From NCBI GenBank assembly GCA_902580565.1, contig CACHLD010000003.1:39940-103939 (forward strand): a stretch of 64,000 bases of DNA. The letters are read 5' to 3'. Shown here piece after piece: positions 11,264 through 19,048 of this stretch; position 1 is the first letter of the stretch, and every line of letters starts with the position of its first letter. The translations under genes and the position numbers were made by a program. The DNA comes from an uncultured Pelagibacteraceae bacterium. Its GTDB lineage: Bacteria > Pseudomonadota > Alphaproteobacteria > Pelagibacterales > Pelagibacteraceae. The notes beneath the pieces were generated by a model. The model was not told where the DNA came from. It was given only the letters and a program-made list of their open reading frames with translations, and ran no database searches.

Positions 11264-11280
11264 TTTTTTGTCACAAAAAA
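11264..11280. promoter_or_regulatory. Perfect 8+1+8 palindrome between ilvE and the MarR gene; candidate operator
   Basis: TTTTTTGT and ACAAAAAA form perfect inverted arms around a single C. The site lies 20 bp upstream of the ilvE start and 40 bp upstream of the MarR-family gene. MarR dimers usually bind palindromes in the intergenic region of their own gene, so autoregulation is a reasonable inference. The arms are largely A/T homopolymer, so chance is not excluded in DNA this AT-rich. Confidence 0.4.
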
Positions 11281-11320
11281 GTATATTTCTTAAGAGGATA
11301 AGTCAATATAACTTACCATT

Positions 11321-11761
11321 ATGAAAGATTTACTTTATCTAAAAGATGAACAAATTAAAGATTTTATTCAGCTACTTTTTTATGCTTATCGAGAAACTTT
11401 CTCCGATCCTAAAAAAGTGTTATCTAAAAAATTTTTTGGTCCAGCTCATTTAAGATCGTTAAATTTGATAGAAAGACATCCTGGGATAAGTCTAGGAGAG
11501 CTTATGTTTAAATTAAAAGTAACAAAACAAAGTTTGAACAGAGTATTAAGAGATTTAATTAAATCAAAAATGATAAAACAAGTTAAAGATGAAAATGATA
11601 CGAGAAAAAAAAATTTATTTTTAGATAAAGAGGGTAAGATTTTTTTTGATACAGTTTATAAAGCACAAAAAAGAAGAATTTTTAACGCATTAAAAAATTC
11701 AAACGCTGAGTCAGTAATAAAATTTAAACAGGTTTTAAAAAGAATTGTAGATGGAAAATAA
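11321..11761 (+). CDS. MarR-family transcriptional regulator, PetP-like
   Basis: The 146-residue protein has a MarR winged helix: GPAHLRSLNLIERHPGISLG near 42-61, the recognition region KLKVTKQSLNRVLRDLI near 65-81, and the basic wing ENDTRKKNLFLDKEG near 92-106. It is followed by an OmpR-family response regulator overlapping by 11 bp. This MarR plus OmpR pairing is the arrangement of petP-petR in Rhodobacter capsulatus, where the pair is linked to expression of bc1 genes. The petABC operon lies about 9 kb away here. The PetP name is by synteny and inference, not proven. Confidence 0.8.
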   Translation: MKDLLYLKDEQIKDFIQLLFYAYRETFSDPKKVLSKKFFGPAHLRSLNLIERHPGISLGELMFKLKVTKQSLNRVLRDLIKSKMIKQVKDENDTRKKNLFLDKEGKIFFDTVYKAQKRRIFNALKNSNAESVIKFKQVLKRIVDGK

Positions 11762-12428
11762 TAAAACACATATTCTAATTGTTGATGATGATAATCGTAT
11801 AAGAGATCTTCTAAAAGAATATTTAAAAGATAATAATTTTGTAATTTCTACTTCAGAAAATGCGGAAAATGCAAAGTTCAAACTTAATCAATTTAAATTT
11901 GATATAATTGTGTTAGATGTAATGATGCCTGGCCAAAACGGATATGATCTGACCAAAGAAATTAAAAAATATTTTAAAATACCTGTTATTTTACTTACAG
12001 CAAAAGGTGAAGTAGAGGATCGAATTAAGGGTTTAGAACTCGGAGCTGATGATTATATTAGCAAACCTTTTGAACCAAAAGAATTATTGTTGAGAATAAA
12101 AAATATTATTAATAAAAAAAATAAGATTGATTTAAATATAAAGTATTCTATTGGTAAAGCTCAAGTTGATTTGAATAAAATGATAATTAACCTAGGTGAA
12201 AAAAGTAAAAAAATAAATGTTTCTGAAAAAAAAATATTAATCGAAATGTTAGCAAATCCTGGTAAATCTTTTACAAGGGAACAGATAGGTGAAATTTCAG
12301 GTATTAATCAAGAACGTTCGATAGATGTAATGATAACAAGGCTTAGACAAAAAATTGAAACAAATCCAAAAAATCCCAAATATTTACAAACAATAAGAGG
12401 TTCAGGCTATGTTCTCTGGATTGAATAA
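11751..12428 (+). CDS. OmpR-family two-component response regulator, PetR-like
   Basis: The 225-residue protein has a receiver domain with the acidic pocket at Asp12-Asp14, the phospho-acceptor Asp56 in VLDVMMPG, a conserved Thr in LLTAKGE near 84, and Lys106-Pro in YISKPFEP. A C-terminal winged helix follows (REQIGEIS, RSIDVMITRLRQKIE, IRGSGYVLW). The start overlaps the MarR gene by 11 bp and the end overlaps the sensor kinase by 20 bp, so all three are co-translated. Targets cannot be read from the sequence; bc1 genes are a candidate by analogy with PetR. Confidence 0.9.
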   Translation: MENNKTHILIVDDDNRIRDLLKEYLKDNNFVISTSENAENAKFKLNQFKFDIIVLDVMMPGQNGYDLTKEIKKYFKIPVILLTAKGEVEDRIKGLELGADDYISKPFEPKELLLRIKNIINKKNKIDLNIKYSIGKAQVDLNKMIINLGEKSKKINVSEKKILIEMLANPGKSFTREQIGEISGINQERSIDVMITRLRQKIETNPKNPKYLQTIRGSGYVLWIE

Positions 12429-13725
12429 ATTTTTTAAAATTGTATTACCAAAAAGATTATTTTATAGGGCTTTAATTATAGTTGCTGCACCAACAATTAT
12501 ATTACAAATTATAATTACAATTGTCTTTTATGATAGTGTTTGGATTAAAGCCAACAAAAATATAACTAGATCTTTAGTTTCACAATTACAAACTATTCAA
12601 AACGTATATCTTAATAATAAGGATAACTTAGATTTTTTTACAGACAGTTATAAAAATAATTTTAATTTTGAGATAAGTATTAATAAAGAATCCTTTCCTA
12701 AATCTACGGGAGAAAGAAAGTTTAGTCCTATGGATAGATCTTTAAGGAGAGAACTAAAGTCTACTTTCGGAAATAATAATTATTGGTTTAATACAGTCAA
12801 ATTTAAAAATGCTGTAGAAATAAAAGTTAGAACTGAAGATGAAGTTATTGAATTTATAGTTCCTAAAGATATGATATCAGCTTCGTCAGTAAGATTATTT
12901 GTTTTGTGGACCACTCTTCCTTCGATTGTTCTAATTTTTATTGCTCTTATCTTTTTAAAAAATCAAACAAAACCACTCGTAAGACTTGCAAAAGCAGCAG
13001 AAAAATTTGGTAAAGGAGATTATATTAATAATTTTAGACCTTCAGGAGCAGCAGAAATCAGAAAGGCTGCTTACGAATTTGATAGAATGGCAAAAAGAAT
13101 TAATCGTCATTTAAATCAGAGATCTGAAATGCTTTCGGGCATAAGTCATGATTTAAGAACGCCGCTCACAAGATTAAAATTACAACTTGAAATGTTGAGT
13201 CAAAAAGATATTTCAAAAAATATGTCTAAAGATATAGATGAGATGGAAAATATGTTAAACGATTATTTACAGTTTGCTAAAACACAAGCAAAAGAAGAAA
13301 CTTCATCAATAAATTTATCTAGTTTAATCAAAGATATTAAAAGAGAATTTAGTAATGAAAATTTAGTCTTAGAGAATTTGGAGGACATTACACTTAAAGG
13401 AAGATCATCAGCATTAAAAAGATGCTTGGAGAATGTTATTCAAAATGGATTAATTTACGGAAATAATGTTTTTATAAATTTATATAGAGGATCAAATATA
13501 GCATCAATAACTATTGATGACGACGGCCCAGGTGTTCCTGAAGATCAGTATAAGAATGTTTTAAAACCTTTTGTAAGACTTGATAAAAGTAGAAGCCTCA
13601 ATAAATCTGGAGTGGGTTTAGGTTTAGCAATTGTGGAAGATGTTATCAATTCACATGGAGGAAGTATTTCACTAGGAAAAAGTAAGCATAATGGTCTTCA
13701 AGTTAAGATTTCTTTACCTTTTTAA
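12409..13725 (+). CDS. Membrane sensor histidine kinase (EnvZ-like)
   Basis: The 438-residue protein has TM1 at about 19-41, a periplasmic sensor region of roughly 115 residues, TM2 at about 162-184, a HAMP segment (KPLVRLAKAAEKFGKGDY), and a HisKA box SGISHDLRTPLTR with His247. The HATPase domain follows, with an N-box near ENVIQNGL, G1 DDDGPGVPE and G2 GVGLGLAIVEDV. Overall layout matches EnvZ/OmpB-type kinases. It is probably the partner of the overlapping response regulator. Its 3' end overlaps the convergent ubiK-like gene by 12 bp. Confidence 0.92.
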   Translation: MFSGLNKFFKIVLPKRLFYRALIIVAAPTIILQIIITIVFYDSVWIKANKNITRSLVSQLQTIQNVYLNNKDNLDFFTDSYKNNFNFEISINKESFPKSTGERKFSPMDRSLRRELKSTFGNNNYWFNTVKFKNAVEIKVRTEDEVIEFIVPKDMISASSVRLFVLWTTLPSIVLIFIALIFLKNQTKPLVRLAKAAEKFGKGDYINNFRPSGAAEIRKAAYEFDRMAKRINRHLNQRSEMLSGISHDLRTPLTRLKLQLEMLSQKDISKNMSKDIDEMENMLNDYLQFAKTQAKEETSSINLSSLIKDIKREFSNENLVLENLEDITLKGRSSALKRCLENVIQNGLIYGNNVFINLYRGSNIASITIDDDGPGVPEDQYKNVLKPFVRLDKSRSLNKSGVGLGLAIVEDVINSHGGSISLGKSKHNGLQVKISLPF

Positions 13726-13950
13726 TTTTTTTTTCTTTGATGTTAATTTCTTAATAATATTTTCTTGTTTTTGAACAATTTTCTTAAGAACTTCAAATTC
13801 TTCTCTTGGAACTAATCGAAGTTTATATATTAATTTATCTCGGGTAAATTTGATGTCAGTAGATATTTCTTTTTGGATATCTTTAGATGTTAAAATACCA
13901 TTTTCGATTAAACTAGATAAAGTTTTTAATAATTTTTCTGAATTACTCAT
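13714..13950 (-). CDS. ubiK: UbiK-like accessory factor (BMFP domain)
   Basis: This is a 78-residue protein of the BMFP/YqiC family. The C-terminal half, from VPREEFEVLKKIVQKQEN to the end, is the family hallmark: a coiled coil that trimerises in characterised members. It ends in a strongly basic tail. In Enterobacteria UbiK assists ubiquinone biosynthesis under aerobic conditions. The N-terminal half is helical and less conserved. It is divergent from lgt, as in many Alphaproteobacteria, and its stop region overlaps the sensor kinase gene on the other strand by 12 bp. Confidence 0.8.
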   Translation of the reverse strand: MSNSEKLLKTLSSLIENGILTSKDIQKEISTDIKFTRDKLIYKLRLVPREEFEVLKKIVQKQENIIKKLTSKKKKLKR

Positions 13951-14001
13951 AATTGATCTTATTTGATAGAATAATAAATTTCAAATATGTTATAAGTAAG
14001 T

Positions 14002-14781
14002 ATGTATATCCACAATTTAGACCCTGTATTGTTTGATTTTGGTTCGTTTGTTATTAGATGGTATTCTCTTGCTTATATTTTGGGAATTTTCGCCGGGTGG
14101 TGGTTAGGAAAAAGGATTATTTATAGAAAACTTAATACTTTTAATTTCAATTTTGACATAAAAGAATTTGATAATTTAATTACCTACATAATTGTTTCGA
14201 TAATTGTAGGTGGTAGACTTGGGTATGTTTTATTTTATAATTTTGAATATTATATATTAAACCCAACAGATGTTTTTAAAATTTGGAAGGGTGGTATGTC
14301 CTTTCATGGTGCTTTAATAGGTATAATTTTAGGAACTCATTTATTTTCTATTAAAAAGAATATTTCTACTTTTTTTTTATTAGATGTAATAGCTTGTGTT
14401 TCTCCGATTGGAATATTTTTTGGCCGTATAGCTAACTTTATAAATGGAGAACTAGTAGGTAAAACAACCAGCGTCCCTTGGGGTGTTATCTTTCCACAAT
14501 TTGATGCTTTTTCTAGACATCCTTCTCAACTTTATGAAGCTATACTTGAGGGATTAATTTTATTTGTAATAATGAATTTATTATTATTCAGAAAAAATTA
14601 TATAATTGGAACTTGTTCTTATATGTTTCTTCTTTTATACGGCTGTTTTAGAATTTTTTCAGAATTTTTTAGAGAACCAGATGTCCAAATTGGTTATCTG
14701 CTAAATTTTATAAGCATGGGAACGCTTTTAAGTATATTTATGATAATAGGTGGAATAATTATTTTTTTAAAAAGAAGATGA
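14002..14781 (+). CDS. lgt: Prolipoprotein diacylglyceryl transferase
   Basis: Lgt moves diacylglyceryl from phosphatidylglycerol to the lipobox cysteine of prolipoproteins at the inner membrane. The 259-residue protein has about seven hydrophobic helices, an IRWYSLAYILG start, GGRLGYVLFYN near 73, GGMSFHGALIG near 95 containing the essential His, the Lgt signature GRIANFINGELVGKTT near 143-158, and HPSQLYEA near 173. The neighbour order ubiK-lgt-midA-pgeF is typical of Alphaproteobacteria. The stop overlaps the methyltransferase start by 4 bp. Confidence 0.96.
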   Translation: MYIHNLDPVLFDFGSFVIRWYSLAYILGIFAGWWLGKRIIYRKLNTFNFNFDIKEFDNLITYIIVSIIVGGRLGYVLFYNFEYYILNPTDVFKIWKGGMSFHGALIGIILGTHLFSIKKNISTFFLLDVIACVSPIGIFFGRIANFINGELVGKTTSVPWGVIFPQFDAFSRHPSQLYEAILEGLILFVIMNLLLFRKNYIIGTCSYMFLLLYGCFRIFSEFFREPDVQIGYLLNFISMGTLLSIFMIIGGIIIFLKRR

Positions 14782-15839
14782 GGTCTAATCAAAATTTTTT
14801 TAGTAATTCAAAAGAGCTTCCAATTGATAAATTTTTAGAAAACGTACTTTATAATAAGAAAGGTTATTACTCATCTAATTTACCATTTGGAGCTAAAGGA
14901 GATTTTATAACTTCACCGGGAATATCTGACTTGTTCTCTGAAATGATTGGTGTTTGGATTATATCAACTTGGCAATCACTAGGTGAACCAAAAAATTTTA
15001 ATATAATTGAACTTGGTCCAGGAGATGGAAGTTTAACAAAAATTTTACTTCGCACTTTTAGAAAATTTTCTACATTTAACAAATCAGCTAATATTTTTTT
15101 ATACGAAAAAAGCAATAAATTAAAAAATTTGCAAAAAAAAAATATTAATAGTTCCAAAGTAAAATGGATTAAAGATTTTAACAACTTAAAAAAAGGGCCT
15201 GTAATTTTTTTCGGTAACGAGTTTTTTGATGCAATACCAATAAAACAATTTCTGCACAAAGATGGTGTGTTTTTAGAAAAATATCTCTTTTTAAATAAGA
15301 AATATAAAATAGAAGAATTTTTTAAAAAAGCCTCTGCAAAAGATATACTTGAATTAAAAAAGTATAAATCACTTGAGGATATAAAGTTTATAGAGTTTCC
15401 AAAAAAAGGACTGCAAGAATTAAATAAAATCGTAAATAAAATTTTAAAATTAAGAGGAGGCCTACTTCTAATTGATTATGGTTATCTTATTTCTAAGAAT
15501 AAAAATACCCTTCAATCAGTTCTAAAACATAAAAAGAATAAGTTATTTGATAATTTGGGCAAAGCAGATATTACTTCCTTGGTAAACTTTGATCTTTTAA
15601 GAGAACATTTAATTAAAAAAAAGTTAAAAGTAAAAAATATAGTGTCTCAAAAATTCTTCTTAGAAAGAATGGGTATAATTAAAAGAGCAAATATCTTAAG
15701 TAAAAAAATGAGTTTTAAAGAGCAAACTAATTTATATCTTAGATTAAAAAGATTGCTTGATAAAAGATTAATGGGAAAATTATTTAAAGTTATTTTTGCT
15801 TATAAATTTCATAAAGACAACTTTATAGGATTTAAATAA
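14778..15839 (+). CDS. SAM-dependent methyltransferase, MidA/NDUFAF7 family
   Basis: The 353-residue protein belongs to the DUF185/COG1565 family. It shows GDFITSPGIS at 41-50 and the SAM motif IIELGPGDGSL at 77-87. A third conserved stretch is FFGNEFFDAIPIKQF near 149-163, and LIDYGY lies near 235. In mitochondria NDUFAF7 methylates an arginine of a complex I subunit during assembly. A bacterial counterpart role in respiratory complex assembly is an inference. It lies between lgt and pgeF with overlaps of 4 bp and 1 bp, the usual alphaproteobacterial arrangement. Confidence 0.88.
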   Translation: MRSNQNFFSNSKELPIDKFLENVLYNKKGYYSSNLPFGAKGDFITSPGISDLFSEMIGVWIISTWQSLGEPKNFNIIELGPGDGSLTKILLRTFRKFSTFNKSANIFLYEKSNKLKNLQKKNINSSKVKWIKDFNNLKKGPVIFFGNEFFDAIPIKQFLHKDGVFLEKYLFLNKKYKIEEFFKKASAKDILELKKYKSLEDIKFIEFPKKGLQELNKIVNKILKLRGGLLLIDYGYLISKNKNTLQSVLKHKKNKLFDNLGKADITSLVNFDLLREHLIKKKLKVKNIVSQKFFLERMGIIKRANILSKKMSFKEQTNLYLRLKRLLDKRLMGKLFKVIFAYKFHKDNFIGFK

Positions 15840-16609
15840 TGTTTTACTCAAAAAATCTAAAAAAATTTAAAAATATCAAGCATGGATTCTTTTCAAAAAA
15901 AGGAGGTTTTTCTAAGGGTATTTACAAAAGTCTCAACTGTGGTCGTGGCTCAAAAGATGATAAGCGTAACATAAAGAGAAATCTTGCATTGGTATCAAAA
16001 AGAATATTGTTAAATCAGAAAAATTTAAAATTAATGTATCAAACACATGGTAATAAAGTAATTTTGATAAATAAAAAAAATAAAAATAATAAAATATTTT
16101 TTTGTGATGCTTTAATAACAAACTTAAACGAAATTGGTTTAGGTGTTGTTACTGCAGATTGTGTTCCTATTTTAATTTATGACTCTCTAAACAATGTTAT
16201 AGGTTGTGTTCACGCAGGTTGGAAAGGTGCAATTTCTGGAATTATCGAAAATACTATTATAAAAATTAAAAATCTTAATAAAAAATGTAAAATTTTTGCA
16301 GCTGTTGGTCCTTGTATTGGAAAAAAAAGTTATGAAGTTAATTTAACTTTTTATAAAAATTTTATATCTAAATCGAAAAAAAACTCTATTTACTTCAAAA
16401 CAAAAAATAAATACAAAAAATTTTTCAATCTTAGAAAATTTGTAAGCAACAAACTTCTAAGATTGAATATAAGTGTAGATCACGTAAATCGTGATACTTT
16501 TGCAGAAAAAAGTAGTTTTTTTAGTTATAGAAGATCTCAAAAACTAGGTGAAAGTGATTATGGTAGATGCATTTCAGTTGTTAGTTTGACAAAGTTTAGC
16601 CAAAATTAA
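15839..16609 (+). CDS. pgeF: Peptidoglycan editing factor / multicopper-like purine nucleoside phosphorylase
   Basis: The 256-residue protein is a YfiH/LACC1-family enzyme. The zinc-binding catalytic triad is visible as His70 (QTHGN), Cys108 (TADCVP) and His125 (VHAGWKG), and RDTFAEKSSFFSYRR near 221-235 carries the C-terminal family motif. Members phosphorolyse or deaminate purine nucleosides, and E. coli YfiH has been linked to removing wrongly incorporated serine from peptidoglycan. It begins in the last base of the midA-like stop codon. A 10-bp inverted repeat flanks its 3' end. Confidence 0.88.
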   Translation: MFYSKNLKKFKNIKHGFFSKKGGFSKGIYKSLNCGRGSKDDKRNIKRNLALVSKRILLNQKNLKLMYQTHGNKVILINKKNKNNKIFFCDALITNLNEIGLGVVTADCVPILIYDSLNNVIGCVHAGWKGAISGIIENTIIKIKNLNKKCKIFAAVGPCIGKKSYEVNLTFYKNFISKSKKNSIYFKTKNKYKKFFNLRKFVSNKLLRLNISVDHVNRDTFAEKSSFFSYRRSQKLGESDYGRCISVVSLTKFSQN

Positions 16610-16677
16610 TCACTATAGTTAATATTGTTAAAGGTCTTTTAATAAAAATTCTTCAACAACGATTAATTTTATTTGGT

Positions 16678-16706
16678 TTGAAAAGATTTAGAAATAACTG
16701 TATAAA
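16678..16706 (+). promoter_or_regulatory. Predicted sigma-70-type promoter of prs
   Basis: A TTGAAA hexamer (16678-16683) and a TATAAA hexamer (16701-16706) are separated by exactly 17 bp. The -10 is preceded directly by TG. Transcription would start near 16713, only about six bases before the prs ATG at 16719. The preceding 109-bp intergenic region is one of the longest in the window, which fits a new transcription unit here. Confidence 0.6.
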
Positions 16707-16718
16707 TTATTGTGTTCC

Positions 16719-17651
16719 ATGAAAATTTTATCAGGTACTAGCAATCTTCAATTAAGCAAAGATATTTCAAAAAAGCTGAAGTTAAAATTAGTTAATACAA
16801 ATATTAGAAGATTCTCCGATGGCGAGATCTATATTGAAATAAATGAAAATATTAGAGGAAATAGTGTTTTTGTCATTCAATCAACTTCTAATCCAGCAAA
16901 TGATAATTTAATGGAACTTTTGTTAGTAATTGATGCTTTGAAAAGATCATCAGCAAAAAATATTACTGCGGTAATCCCTTATTTTGGTTACGCGAGACAA
17001 GACAGAAAAGTTGCACCTAGAACATCCATCTCTGCCAAAGTTGTAGCAAATTTAATTACTAATGCTGGAGCAAGTAGAGTTGTTACAGTAGACCTTCACG
17101 CAGGACAAATCCAAGGTTTCTTTGACATGCCTGTAGACAATTTATTTACAACCCCGCTTTTTGCAAAGTATATTAAAAAAAAATTAAACAATAAAAAATT
17201 AATTTGTGTATCACCTGATGTTGGTGGAGTTCAAAGAACTAGAGGATTAGCTACAAGAATAAAAGCTGATCTAGCGATAATTGATAAAAGAAGGCCAACT
17301 CCAGGAAGGTCTCAAGTAATGAATATCATCGGAAACGTAAAAAATAAAACTTGTATCATAGTAGATGATATAATTGATAGTGGAGGAACAATAGTAAATG
17401 CGGTTGATGCTTTAAAGAAAAACGGAGCTCAAGAAGTTTATGTTTTTATTACTCATGCAGTATTGAGCGGGGATGCAGTAAAAAAAATTAAAAATTCAAA
17501 AATTAAAAAACTTATAATCACTGATACTATTAATAACTCTCAAAAAATTAAAAATAACAATAAAATAGAGGTCTTATCCATCTCTTCATTAATGTCAGAG
17601 GCAATAAAAAGAATAGCGAATTCAAATTCTGTGTCAGATTTATTCAATTAA
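16719..17651 (+). CDS. prs: Ribose-phosphate pyrophosphokinase
   Basis: Prs makes PRPP from ribose-5-phosphate and ATP for nucleotide, His and Trp synthesis. The 310-residue protein shows RRFSDGEI near 35, STSNPANDNLMELL near 56, YFGYARQDRK near 92-101, the VDLHAGQIQGFF region near 126-137, and the PRPP-binding loop CIIVDDIIDSGGT near 214-226. A frame extension to a TTG at 16710 adds three residues, but ATG 16719 matches the family N-terminus and places the start just after a good promoter. It is followed by rplY after 51 bp. Confidence 0.96.
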   Translation: MKILSGTSNLQLSKDISKKLKLKLVNTNIRRFSDGEIYIEINENIRGNSVFVIQSTSNPANDNLMELLLVIDALKRSSAKNITAVIPYFGYARQDRKVAPRTSISAKVVANLITNAGASRVVTVDLHAGQIQGFFDMPVDNLFTTPLFAKYIKKKLNNKKLICVSPDVGGVQRTRGLATRIKADLAIIDKRRPTPGRSQVMNIIGNVKNKTCIIVDDIIDSGGTIVNAVDALKKNGAQEVYVFITHAVLSGDAVKKIKNSKIKKLIITDTINNSQKIKNNNKIEVLSISSLMSEAIKRIANSNSVSDLFN

Positions 17652-17654
17652 TAC

Positions 17655-17686
17655 TTGTTTTATTAAATTAGTTAAGCTATATAGCT
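17655..17686 (+). promoter_or_regulatory. Predicted rplY promoter with palindromic -10 region
   Basis: TTGTTT (17655-17660) and TATATA (17678-17683) are 17 bp apart, giving a plausible promoter whose start would lie about 13 bases before the rplY ATG at 17703. The -10 sits at the centre of a perfect 12-bp palindrome, AGCTATATAGCT (17675-17686). A symmetric site over the -10 could be an operator or a coincidence of AT-rich sequence. Confidence 0.4.
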
Positions 17687-17702
17687 CTTCCAACAAAATT
17701 AA

Positions 17703-18470
17703 ATGAGCAACTTAAAAGCAGTAAAAAGAGAAAGAAGTACTTCTGGAACAACTAACAAGTTGAGATCGTCTGGATTTATACCCGCAATATTATATGGAGG
17801 AAAAGATCCAAATCAAAAAATATCAATCGAAAAGAAAGATGTTAGAGACATAATTAACTCCGATAATTTTTTATCAAAAGTTTTGGAACTTGATATTGAA
17901 GGCAAGAAAGAAAAAGTTTTACCAAGAGATGTTGCTTATCATGTTGTTTCTGAGGAGCCTATACACATAGACTTTATGAGAGTTGTTTCTGGAAAAAAAA
18001 TAGTTTTAGAGATACCAGTTAAATTTATAAATCAACCTGATTCTCCTGGGCTTAAAAGAGGAGGCGTGCTTAATATTGTTAGAAGAGCGGTAGAGTTAAG
18101 ATGTCCTGCAGAAAATATTCCAAATGATATTATAATTGATTTGACCGGGACTGATATTGGTACAAGTATTAAGATTTCTTCGGTTAATTTGCCAGAAAAT
18201 GTTACTCCAACAATTACAGATAGAGATTTCGTTATAGCAACAGTCGCTGCTCCAACAGTAATTAAAGAACCAGAAAAACCTGCAGAAGAAACTGCAGAGG
18301 GTGCTGAGGGAGAAGTTGCAGTTGAAGGTGCGGAAGCGGGAGCTAAAGATGGAGATCCAGCTAAAAAAGATGAAAAAGGGAAAGAAGCTTCGGCTGGAGA
18401 TAAGAAATCAGAAGATAAAAAACCTGCTGAAAAAAAACCTGCTGAAAAAAAACCTGCTGAAAAAAAATAA
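17703..18470 (+). CDS. rplY: 50S ribosomal protein L25 (CTC type) with long low-complexity tail
   Basis: L25 binds 5S rRNA. Residues 1-90 form the L25 domain (RSSGFIPAILYGG near 21-33, DFMRV near 80-84), followed by the CTC/TL5 beta domain with IPVKFINQPDSPGLKRGGVL to about residue 185. The last 65 or so residues are an Ala/Glu/Lys/Gly-rich tail, ending in three identical PAEKK repeats encoded by three exact 15-bp units. The core has the usual TL5 length; the tail is longer than usual and likely disordered. pth follows after 5 bp, the order seen across Proteobacteria. Confidence 0.93.
   Translation: MSNLKAVKRERSTSGTTNKLRSSGFIPAILYGGKDPNQKISIEKKDVRDIINSDNFLSKVLELDIEGKKEKVLPRDVAYHVVSEEPIHIDFMRVVSGKKIVLEIPVKFINQPDSPGLKRGGVLNIVRRAVELRCPAENIPNDIIIDLTGTDIGTSIKISSVNLPENVTPTITDRDFVIATVAAPTVIKEPEKPAEETAEGAEGEVAVEGAEAGAKDGDPAKKDEKGKEASAGDKKSEDKKPAEKKPAEKKPAEKK
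18423..18467 (+). repeat. Three tandem 15-bp direct repeats at the 3' end of rplY
   Basis: Three perfect copies of CCTGCTGAAAAAAAA (18423-18437, 18438-18452, 18453-18467) encode PAEKK three times, immediately followed by the TAA stop. Each unit has an A8 tract, so both unit-number change and frameshifting by slippage are possible in principle. Confidence 0.95.
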
Positions 18471-18475
18471 TTAAT

Positions 18476-19048
18476 ATGCTTTTACTTGTTGGATTAGGAA
18501 ATCCAGGCTCTAACTATACGAATACTCGACATAACATTGGTTTTAAAATAATTGATGCCATTAACAATCATTTTAAACTTTCAAAACAAAAACCAAAATT
18601 TAAAGGTTTGTTAACTACTGGAAACATAGATTCTAAAAAAATTTACGCCATTAAACCTCTTACTTTTATGAATAACTCAGGTACTGCAATTAAAGAATTA
18701 ATTGATTATTTTAAAATTGATGCGAAAAATGTTTTTGTTTTTCATGACGACATGGATATTGATTTTGGAAAAATTAAAGTTAAGTTTGGCGGTAGTAGCG
18801 CAGGTCATAATGGCATTGAGTCAATTGATAAGTTTATAGGTAAAGATTATTCAAGAGTTCGTGTAGGTATAGGGCATCCAAAGACAAAGAAAAAAGTAAA
18901 TAACCATGTATTAGAAGACTTTAAAGATGATGAAGAGGAAAAAATTAAAGAGATTACTGAGAGTATTGTAAAACTTATACCTACTCTTATTGACAAAAAA
19001 ATAGACTTATTTTCAAGCAAAGTTAATCAGAATCTTAATGGGATTTAA
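18476..19048 (+). CDS. pth: Peptidyl-tRNA hydrolase
   Basis: Pth recycles peptidyl-tRNAs dropped by the ribosome. The 190-residue protein shows the N-terminal signature GLGNPGSNYTNTRHNIGF at 6-23 with Asn10 and catalytic His19. PLTFMNNSG near 62-70 and the HDDMDIDFGKIK region near 90-101 carry the conserved Asn and Asp, and GSSAGHNGIESI follows near 106-117. Length is normal. The 3' end overlaps ychF by 11 bp. Confidence 0.96.
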   Translation: MLLLVGLGNPGSNYTNTRHNIGFKIIDAINNHFKLSKQKPKFKGLLTTGNIDSKKIYAIKPLTFMNNSGTAIKELIDYFKIDAKNVFVFHDDMDIDFGKIKVKFGGSSAGHNGIESIDKFIGKDYSRVRVGIGHPKTKKKVNNHVLEDFKDDEEEKIKEITESIVKLIPTLIDKKIDLFSSKVNQNLNGI

